Shown here: piece after piece, positions 33,635-39,703 of the stretch
How the letters are laid out: every line of letters starts with the position of its first letter
Position numbering within the stretch: position 1 is the first letter of the stretch
Origin: Candidatus Nealsoniibacteriota bacterium
Lineage (GTDB): Bacteria > Patescibacteriota > Minisyncoccia > Minisyncoccales > GWA2-38-27
Direction of reading: 5' to 3'
DNA length: 39,703 nt
NCBI GenBank assembly: GCA_030616085.1
Contig: JAUWYA010000005.1
Location: 1 to 39,703, forward strand
Made by a program: the position numbers and the translations under genes
The notes under the pieces: model-generated
What the model saw: only the letters and a program-made list of their open reading frames with translations
Told to the model about the DNA's origin: nothing
Database searches by the model: none

Positions 33635-34576
33635 TCATATTTTCAAACCAAAGGTTTTACAAATATTGTCATGTGTTAATTTTTTTATCTGTTCTTCGCT
33701 TATACCTATACTTGGTAAAAAGTTTCCTACAAAATCTTTGTAAAGGTATAAAGAAGGATATCCTGACGGCGGATCGCTTGAATGAAGTTTTTCTCCATAG
33801 GGATGTGGGGCATGATCTGTTTCAATCCAGTCTATTTGGCCTGCTTTCAAACACTCTATTAGATCCAATACATCTGGCCTGCTCCTTAATGGAGGATTCA
33901 TTTTATAAAGCAAACCATCTGATGTACTTAATTGTCTATTATCCCACATAATATGATGCGGGGTTACTCCGCAGGTAATCTTAATATCCCTTCTCGCGCT
34001 ATCTATCCATTCTACTGATCCCAAGCAGGAAACATGAACAATATGCAAAGTGCCTGGAAAGCCTGTGTTTCTAACAAACCTTATTTGGTCTTTTAGGGAC
34101 TCCGTTTCAGCTTGCTTAGGCCTTGCAAATGAATGAGAAATTGGATTTGAGGGATCCCAAAGCTCTGGCTTTAAAAAACTTTCTTTCTCGCAGTGAACAG
34201 CAATTACACCTTCATATCCTAAATCTGTAAGAACCTTATATATTCTTTTCTGTTGTTCTTCATCAATAACTGCCAAACTTCCTACTGATCTGCCAGCATA
34301 AAGCTTAAAACCGATAACCTGTTTATATTTGTTATAAATCGATACAGCTTCTACGAGCTGATCTTCATCAGTTGTTAAACCAAGATACAAGAAATAATTG
34401 TCTTCGTGTTCTCTTGGAACTAAGCTTAATCTTTCCAGAACATCTGCTTCTGTCAAAATAGGTGGATCTGTATTCGGCATATCAAAAATCTTTGTCACGC
34501 CTTGTGTTTTTGCAAGTTTGAAAACGCGGGCTATATCGCCTCTAGAATGCACATGTGGATCAATTCTTATATACAC
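33635..34576 (-). CDS. pyrC: Dihydroorotase-like amidohydrolase
   Basis: IDPHVHSRG; FDMPNTDPPILT; GFKLYAG; VHVSCLGSVEWI; WIETDHAPHPYGEK. Confidence 0.88.
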   Translation of the reverse strand: MYIRIDPHVHSRGDIARVFKLAKTQGVTKIFDMPNTDPPILTEADVLERLSLVPREHEDNYFLYLGLTTDEDQLVEAVSIYNKYKQVIGFKLYAGRSVGSLAVIDEEQQKRIYKVLTDLGYEGVIAVHCEKESFLKPELWDPSNPISHSFARPKQAETESLKDQIRFVRNTGFPGTLHIVHVSCLGSVEWIDSARRDIKITCGVTPHHIMWDNRQLSTSDGLLYKMNPPLRSRPDVLDLIECLKAGQIDWIETDHAPHPYGEKLHSSDPPSGYPSLYLYKDFVGNFLPSIGISEEQIKKLTHDNICKTFGLKI

Positions 34577-34744
34577 TTTTTCTCCTTTCAGTTTATTTCA
34601 ATCTTTTATTTACCCGTTAAATAGTGCCAAAGGCAATTTAACTGGGTTAAGTTTTCAATGAACAAATTGTAATACTATTTTTAGCAATATTCTATTCTCT
34701 TGTCAACAAAAAAAGCCCAAAAAGGACTTTCCTATGCGGGGACT

Positions 34745-34798
34745 ATTAAACAAAATCCGAACTTTTTTTCAAGAAAATAGGTTCGGATTTGGTTTAAT
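34745..34798. repeat. 18-bp inverted repeat with 18-nt loop
   Basis: ATTAAACAAAATCCGAAC ... GTTCGGATTTGGTTTAAT, one mismatch. Confidence 0.85.
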
Positions 34799-34845
34799 AA
34801 TCCTCGCAAGCAAGCAAAAAGCCCGAAAGGGCTTCTGTTTGTTTG

Positions 34846-34919
34846 CGGGAGCGACCGGACTCGAACCGGCAACCTTTTCCGTGACAGGGAAACGATCTAA
34901 CCAATTGATCTACGCCCCC
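34846..34919 (-). tRNA. tRNA-Asp(GTC)
   Basis: GGGGGCG...CGCTCCC acceptor, loop CTGTCAC, T-loop TTCGAGT. Confidence 0.95.
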
Positions 34920-35000
34920 ACTTCGCAAGCTTCGCTTGCTCAGTGTAAACTACTTTAGTCAATCATTCTTGTTTACCCTGAGGAGTGAAACAACGAAGGG

Positions 35001-35073
35001 TGCCGATGGCAGGGATCGAACCTACGACCTTGGCCTTATGAAGACCTCGCTCTAACCACTGAGCTACACCGGC
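35001..35073 (-). tRNA. tRNA-Met(CAT), elongator type or tRNA-Ile2
   Basis: GCCGGTG...CATCGGC acceptor, loop TTCATAA, T-loop TTCGATC. Confidence 0.9.
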
Positions 35074-35147
35074 TGGTCGCGGGGACAGGAATTGCACCTG
35101 TGTCTCGAGGTTATGGGCCTCGCAAGATACTACTTCTCCACCCCGCA
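35074..35147 (-). tRNA. Initiator-like tRNA-fMet(CAT) with encoded CCA
   Basis: TGCGGGG...CCCCGCG acceptor with non-Watson-Crick 1-72, CGAGG-CCCATAA-CCTCG anticodon arm, ACCA at 3' end. Confidence 0.88.
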
Positions 35148-35181
35148 GGCCCATTATATTACATTTTTATAAAAAAATCAA

Positions 35182-35249
35182 CCCCGTTAGAAACAGCCCG
35201 CCCAAAGGCCCTTCGGGCGCGCAAAGCGCGGGCGTGGTCTCTAACGGGG
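35182..35249 (-). repeat. Palindromic CCCCGTTAGA...TCTAACGGGG element, also terminator-like on minus strand
   Basis: Inverted ends with nested GC hairpins; T-run after the minus-strand 3' arm. Confidence 0.8.
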
Positions 35250-35257
35250 TCAAGCCC

Positions 35258-35758
35258 CTAAAACATCTCTAAGTCCCTGAAAGTTTTTTCGTAAATTCCC
35301 AGCACTTCTCTTGCTTGTTCCAATCTCAATTCATAATCAGGATCATGGACAACGTTATTGCGGATTTTATGAACTTTCCAAACCTGCTCTATATTAGGCA
35401 AGATAGTTGCATCTAATTGCTCTAATATCTTTGCCATTGTTTCCCCCTTATATCCCATTTTCTTTAAAACATCATTAAGCAGGCCGTCTGCCTCAATTAC
35501 TGCTAATTTATAATCTGCTTCTTTGCCAGTATCTAATCTTTTTAAAACCTTGCTCCATTGTTTAAAAGTTTTCTTCACTCCAAACGGCCGATAGATAAAA
35601 AACTCTGTCCAATCTTCAAAAAAACGTCGCTTAAGCCAAGAATTCTTTAAAAGGAGGAAAATAATGCCGAGTAAGAAAAGCGCGCCAATAATTATGAAAG
35701 CAATCTTTAGATAAAATAAAAATGTTGCAGATGTTATAATAGAAAATATATTATTCAT
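35258..35758 (-). CDS. Hypothetical protein with one N-terminal TM
   Basis: 166-aa ORF, hydrophobic N-terminus then soluble helical region. Confidence 0.75.
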   Translation of the reverse strand: MNNIFSIITSATFLFYLKIAFIIIGALFLLGIIFLLLKNSWLKRRFFEDWTEFFIYRPFGVKKTFKQWSKVLKRLDTGKEADYKLAVIEADGLLNDVLKKMGYKGETMAKILEQLDATILPNIEQVWKVHKIRNNVVHDPDYELRLEQAREVLGIYEKTFRDLEMF

Positions 35759-35759
35759 A

Positions 35760-35841
35760 CCCTGTAGAAGAATTTCGAATTAAAAATTTCTTCGAAATTT
35801 TTTATTATTGCCTCGTAAGAGTTCGAAATTTCTCTACGGGG
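35760..35841. repeat. Palindromic CCCTGTAG...CTACGGGG element overlapping the gatA stop codon
   Basis: Inverted ends plus internal TTCGAA palindromes. Confidence 0.75.
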
Positions 35842-37258
35842 CATAGATTTTGCTAATTTCTAATATTTTATTTTCTTCAAACGGCTTGCCAATAATTTGC
35901 AAACCAACAGGAAGCCCGCCTTGCTGCGAGGCAGGTTTTCCTTTAAAGCCAATCGGCACGGAAACAGCAGGCAGGCCCACTAAATTTACAGAAGCAGTAA
36001 AAATATCAGAAAGATACATTGAAAGAGGATCTTTAATCTTTTCTCCAAGCTTGAAAGCTGTAAATGGAGAAGTGGGAGTAAAAATAGCATCAACTTTGTT
36101 AAAGGCCTTATCAAAATCATGTCTAATCAAAGTTCTAACTTTTTGGGCTTTTAAATAATATGCGTCATAGTATCCTGCAGATAATGCATATGTGCCCAGC
36201 ATAATCCTTCTCTTTACCTCATCTCCAAACCCATCTGCTCTACTTTTTAGATAAACGCTCAATAAATCTTTGTTAGATTTTGATAAACCATATTTAATTC
36301 CATCGTATCTAGCTAAATTAGCTGAGGCCTCAGAAGGCATAATAATATAATAGATAGGCAAAGCGTATTCTGTATGAGGCAAGCTGATTTCCTCAATCTT
36401 AGCGCCCATTTTCTCTATTTTCTCAATTGCCTGCTTAACTATCTTCTCCACTTCTGGATCCATGCCTTTAATAAAATATTCTTTAGGAATCCCAATTTTT
36501 AAATTTGAAATTTGAAATTTGAAATTTGAAATTTTAGATTCGACAGAAGTCGAATCTTTTGGGTCTTTGCCGGAAATGGCATTAAATACAATCTGAGCGT
36601 CTTCAGCTGTCTTTGTAATAGGACCAATTTGATCTAAAGAAGAAGCAAAAGCAATTAAACCATAACGGGAAACTGCTCCATAAGTCGGTTTTAGTCCAAC
36701 TACTCCGCAAAAAGAAGCTGGCTGCCTAATAGAACCGCCGGTATCAGAACCAAGAGCATAACAGCATAAATCAGCAGCAACTGCAGCTGCTGACCCCCCA
36801 GAGCTCCCACCAGGCACTCTAGTTAAGTCATGAGGGTTTTTAGTTGGAGAAAAGGCAGAATGTTCGGTTGAAGAACCCATGGCAAACTCATCCAGATTGG
36901 TTTTTCCTAAAATTACTGCTCCAAGTTCTTTAAGCTTCTTAATACAGGTTGCATTATAAGGAGCAGCATATTTTCCAAGAATTTTAGAAGAGCAAGTTGC
37001 TTTTATTCCTTCAACTAAAATATTATCTTTAACAGCTACAGGAACTCCTGCCAAAATTGGAATTTTCTTGCCTTCTGAAATTAACTTATCAACTTCTTTT
37101 GCTTGAGAAAGAGCTAAATCGTCAGTAACTGTTATAAAAGCAGAAATCTTTCTATCTTGTTTTTTAATTTTATTTAAAAATAACTTAGTTAATTCTAATG
37201 CTGAAAATTTCTTTTCTAAAAATCCTTTATGAGCCTGGGTTATGGTCAAATTGTTCAT
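35834..37258 (-). CDS. gatA: Asp/Glu-tRNA amidotransferase subunit A
   Basis: [57 protein letters not shown]. Confidence 0.97.
   Translation of the reverse strand: MNNLTITQAHKGFLEKKFSALELTKLFLNKIKKQDRKISAFITVTDDLALSQAKEVDKLISEGKKIPILAGVPVAVKDNILVEGIKATCSSKILGKYAAPYNATCIKKLKELGAVILGKTNLDEFAMGSSTEHSAFSPTKNPHDLTRVPGGSSGGSAAAVAADLCCYALGSDTGGSIRQPASFCGVVGLKPTYGAVSRYGLIAFASSLDQIGPITKTAEDAQIVFNAISGKDPKDSTSVESKISNFKFQISNLKIGIPKEYFIKGMDPEVEKIVKQAIEKIEKMGAKIEEISLPHTEYALPIYYIIMPSEASANLARYDGIKYGLSKSNKDLLSVYLKSRADGFGDEVKRRIMLGTYALSAGYYDAYYLKAQKVRTLIRHDFDKAFNKVDAIFTPTSPFTAFKLGEKIKDPLSMYLSDIFTASVNLVGLPAVSVPIGFKGKPASQQGGLPVGLQIIGKPFEENKILEISKIYAP
36501..36535. repeat. Heptanucleotide repeat (AAATTTG)x4 plus partial unit inside gatA
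   Basis: Four perfect consecutive units then AAATTTT. Confidence 0.95.
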
Positions 37259-37560
37259 TTAAACACTGCCTTTACTTTAATGTGTCTTTCCTTTTTATCA
37301 GGCGCAGCTGCAATTAGTTTATCAACCACTTGTTCCGGCTGGCTTTCTGCCCTATCCTGTCTCATTACGTCTAATCTCTGTTTGAAATAATGTTCAACTG
37401 GATGAAAGGTTGGCTCAACATTTGAAACGTCAACCTTTTTTAAAGAGTTAAAATAATCCAAAATTGAAGAAAGATCTTTCTGAAACTTCTTAATCTCGGT
37501 TTCTTTCAAACCTAATCTTGCAAGCTTGGCAATATGTTGAACATCTTGTTTAGATATCAT
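37255..37560 (-). CDS. gatC: Asp/Glu-tRNA amidotransferase subunit C
   Basis: [38 protein letters not shown]; overlaps gatA start. Confidence 0.94.
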   Translation of the reverse strand: MISKQDVQHIAKLARLGLKETEIKKFQKDLSSILDYFNSLKKVDVSNVEPTFHPVEHYFKQRLDVMRQDRAESQPEQVVDKLIAAAPDKKERHIKVKAVFK

Positions 37561-37648
37561 AAAAATTAGAAATTAGAAATAAGAACCTGACTTCGTCAGA
37601 ACCTTGATTCGTTATTGTATAAATATATATTCTTGAATTTAAAAATTT

Positions 37649-38701
37649 TCACCTTGGTGGTTCTAATTCTTCGTTCTCAGCTAATATCTCATGTAATTGC
37701 TCAAGATCTTCTAAAACCATCCCTGCTCCCCTAACCATTACGGTCATTGGGTCTTCAATGATTTTAACAGGAATCTTTACCTCTTCTTGAATTAAAAAAG
37801 CTAATCCTTTAAGTAAACTGCCTCCACCTGCTAAATAAATCCCTTTTGCCATAATATCAGCTAAAAGCTCGGGAGGGGTTTCTTCTACTGTTGTCTTTAT
37901 AGCTGTAACAATCTGCTTTACTGATTTCGCTAAAGCCCTTCTGATATCTTCATCATTAACCAAAATTTCTTCTGGCAGCCCAGTAATTAAATTTCTTCCT
38001 CTTAAAGGAAGCTCTCTTTTTTCTTTTAAAGGATAAGCAGATCCAATTCCAATTTTAACCTCTTCAGCTCCCCTTTCTCCTATTAACAACTTATACTCTT
38101 CTTGAGCAAATTGAACTATGTCTTCATTAAGCTTATCTCCGGCAATACGCAAGCTCTTGGCAATAACTACCCCTCCAAGAGAAATTACTGCTACTTCAGT
38201 TGTTCCTCCTCCAATATCAACAATAAAATTACCGCCAGCTTCCTGAACTGCTAATCTTGCTCCAATAGCTGCTGCCATTGGCTCTTCTATTAAAAAGACA
38301 TCTCTTGCCCCAGCATTCCTAGTAGCATCACGAACTGCCTTCTTCTCAACTTCAGTAACTCCGTAAGGAATACCAACAATAATTCGAGGCCTTGGTCCTA
38401 AAATGAATTTCCTTTTATGAACCTTTTCAATAAAATACTTCAGCATCTGCTCTGTAACCTCAAAATCAGAAACCACTCCGTCAACCAAAGGCCTGGTAGC
38501 CACAATATGAGCTGGAGTCCGGCCAACCATTTTTTTAGCTTCTTCACCAATTGCCAAAATCTGGCCTGTTTTCTTATTTATTGCAACAACTGACGGCTCA
38601 TTAATAACTATTCCTTTGTCCTGAACATAAACCAAAGAATTGGCAGTTCCTAAGTCAATAGCTATATTATTTGAGATATATGAGAAAATTTTATTAAGCA
38701 T
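37649..38701 (-). CDS. mreB: Rod shape-determining protein MreB
   Basis: IAIDLGTANSLVYVQDKGIVINEPSVVAI; VDIGGGTTEVAVISLGGVV. Confidence 0.97.
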   Translation of the reverse strand: MLNKIFSYISNNIAIDLGTANSLVYVQDKGIVINEPSVVAINKKTGQILAIGEEAKKMVGRTPAHIVATRPLVDGVVSDFEVTEQMLKYFIEKVHKRKFILGPRPRIIVGIPYGVTEVEKKAVRDATRNAGARDVFLIEEPMAAAIGARLAVQEAGGNFIVDIGGGTTEVAVISLGGVVIAKSLRIAGDKLNEDIVQFAQEEYKLLIGERGAEEVKIGIGSAYPLKEKRELPLRGRNLITGLPEEILVNDEDIRRALAKSVKQIVTAIKTTVEETPPELLADIMAKGIYLAGGGSLLKGLAFLIQEEVKIPVKIIEDPMTVMVRGAGMVLEDLEQLHEILAENEELEPPR

Positions 38702-38758
38702 TTTCTTTCTTATTATTTATAATTTACCATAAGAATCCCATAAAAGCAAACATCATGC

Positions 38759-38764
38759 TATAAT
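38759..38764 (+). promoter_or_regulatory. Extended -10 box upstream of tRNA-like gene
   Basis: TGCTATAAT, predicted start near 38771; no good -35 seen. Confidence 0.5.
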
Positions 38765-38775
38765 AAAATTGCCGT

Positions 38776-38842
38776 GGGCCCGGAATGGTTCGAGCTCTGG
38801 CTTGACATCAGAGTCTCTGGGGTTCGATTCCCCACGGGTCCA
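38776..38842 (+). tRNA. tRNA-like gene with shortened D-arm; anticodon uncertain (GAC-Val or TGA)
   Basis: GGGCCCG/CGGGTCC acceptor, TGGGG-TTCGATT-CCCCA T-arm, anticodon arm TCTGG-CTTGACA-TCAGA; only 67 nt. Confidence 0.6.
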
Positions 38843-38854
38843 CGGCTTCAACTA

Positions 38855-38882
38855 TTGACAAAGGTCTTTGATTTGCTATAAT
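38855..38882 (+). promoter_or_regulatory. Promoter of putative small RNA
   Basis: TTGACA-16-TATAAT with TGC extension. Confidence 0.75.
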
Positions 38883-38888
38883 TAAGAT

Positions 38889-38956
38889 AGATGTCAAGCT
38901 AGAGTTAATCGAATCATTTCGGGATTCCGAAAAGTCCGTCTTTTGACGGATTTTTT
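38889..38956 (+). ncRNA. Putative ~68-nt small RNA
   Basis: Strong promoter, GAATC-ATTTCG-GGATTC hairpin, terminator TCCGTC-TTTT-GACGGA-TTTTTT, no ORF. Confidence 0.5.
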
Positions 38957-38965
38957 GTTTTAACA

Positions 38966-38996
38966 AAAGTGTGCAAAACCGAGTTTTGTACACTTT
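38966..38996. repeat. 14-bp palindrome
   Basis: AAAGTGTGCAAAAC-CGA-GTTTTGTACACTTT, one mismatch. Confidence 0.8.
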
Positions 38997-39024
38997 ACAC
39001 AACCAAACAAAATCAAATTAAAAT

Positions 39025-39052
39025 AAAAAAGCCCTGCGAGAGTTCACAGGGC
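39025..39052 (-). terminator. Rho-independent terminator
   Basis: GCCCTGTGAACTCTCGCAGGGCTTTTTT on minus strand. Confidence 0.7.
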
Positions 39053-39153
39053 CTAAAGGGCAGAATGAAAGAACAGTCTTTATTTGATCTTGTCCTTTTT
39101 GACGAAGATAGCGACGTCTTAGTTAGAAAACAACCGTTAAGATCGTCCTTTCC

Positions 39154-39447
39154 TCACTCCCCAACTTTCTGACAAAGAAGACCACCACTCATGCCTATAA
39201 TAAGCAAACCCGCCAAGAAAGCTATCACGCTCTGATGGACACTAAAGTGCTGTAGAACCCTGTCAGTAATGAACGAAATCACTCCTATCAACATCACAAG
39301 CATCCCGACCAAAAAAAGGTATCCTGTTATGACCAATTTCTGTGCGTAAGAGAGTTCGAGTAATGTACAAAGATTCTTCTTTTCTTCCATTTTGTCAGGT
39401 TTGACTTCTTCCGTTTCGCAATTTTCCTTTTTCTTTAGCGATTTCAT
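39154..39447 (-). CDS. Small two-TM hypothetical membrane protein
   Basis: 97-aa ORF, charged N-terminus, two hydrophobic segments, AAAGGAGT upstream. Confidence 0.7.
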   Translation of the reverse strand: MKSLKKKENCETEEVKPDKMEEKKNLCTLLELSYAQKLVITGYLFLVGMLVMLIGVISFITDRVLQHFSVHQSVIAFLAGLLIIGMSGGLLCQKVGE

Positions 39448-39540
39448 TGTTTTACTCCTTTCTATGAGTATCTTTCGTTTCAGTATTTTCTATAATCTTT
39501 CATTTTTTAAAGCAGAAAACGATTTCCACTTTCTTCCCAT

Positions 39541-39568
39541 ATTATAGTATACTGATATAATCTGTCAA
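39541..39568 (-). promoter_or_regulatory. Promoter for 39154..39447
   Basis: Minus strand TTGACA-16-TATAAT. Confidence 0.75.
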
Positions 39569-39605
39569 GAGGTATTGGTAATGTTCACACACATATGGCG
39601 GTTTT

Positions 39606-39630
39606 TACCAGGATTAGTATAATCCTGGTA
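39606..39630. repeat. Perfect 11-bp palindrome upstream of right transposase copy
   Basis: TACCAGGATTA-GTA-TAATCCTGGTA; contains TATAAT. Confidence 0.9.
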
Positions 39631-39631
39631 T

Positions 39632-39703
39632 ATGTGTATACCTATGCCTAAAAATGTAAAAGAAGAAAGATTAAGATGGGTATTGCCTATCTACAATAAA
39701 GAG
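39632..39703 (+). mobile_element. 5' end of a second, inverted copy of the same transposase (truncated by window end)
   Basis: ATGTGTATACCTATGCCTAAAAATG... encodes MCIPMPKNVKEERLRWVLPIYNKE, the same as the N-terminus of the 5..964 ORF. Confidence 0.9.

Noticed and set aside
34734-34958. 74-aa ORF with GATGLEPATFSVTGKRSNQLIYAPTS
   Set aside because: Typical spurious translation antisense to a tRNA (tRNA-Asp).
34963-35154. 63-aa ORF over the Met/fMet tRNAs
   Set aside because: Entirely explained by two tRNA genes.
38808-39002. 64-aa minus ORF ending DPWGIEPQRL
   Set aside because: C-terminus is the antisense of the tRNA-like gene; no ribosome binding site.
1-39703. CRISPR array
   Set aside because: No regularly spaced direct repeats with unique spacers and no cas-like proteins found; the tandem repeats seen are heptamers or palindromes.

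Overview
The window is AT-rich bacterial DNA, most like a Candidate Phyla Radiation (Patescibacteria/Parcubacteria-type) genome; that assignment is inferred from gene content and style, not tested. Most of it is housekeeping: trmD, khpA, rpsP, rnc, nusB, rpmF, rnhB, dnaE, thrS, a miaB-miaA fusion, gatB, folA-thyA-tmk, a dCMP deaminase, rplK-nusG-secE, gyrB interrupted by an intein, pheS/pheT, a pyrC-pyrD-pyrF-pyrE operon, gatC-gatA, mreB, and tRNAs Thr, Tyr, Asp, Met and fMet. Both window ends lie in inverted copies of one IS481-like transposase element, so the ends may be repeat-limited contig breaks. The observations most worth a second look are: (1) a single-frame MiaB-MiaA fusion; (2) two copies of a covarying structured element with an invariant G-rich core, at rnhB/rpmF and pheS/pheT; (3) a GC-rich ~290-nt transcript of unknown identity with its own promoter and terminator; (4) a three-gene accessory locus of two paralogous membrane proteins and a coiled-coil protein, each behind a duplicated promoter/leader; (5) tRNA-Tyr and tRNA-fMet sharing a coupled D-loop/T-loop change, with C33 in the initiator; (6) a 61-bp direct repeat of the rpmG 3' end bracketing a small gene; (7) an HNH-containing gyrB intein; (8) palindromic and heptanucleotide repeats that have entered coding sequences. 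No database searches were possible; family names are from recognition of protein motifs.
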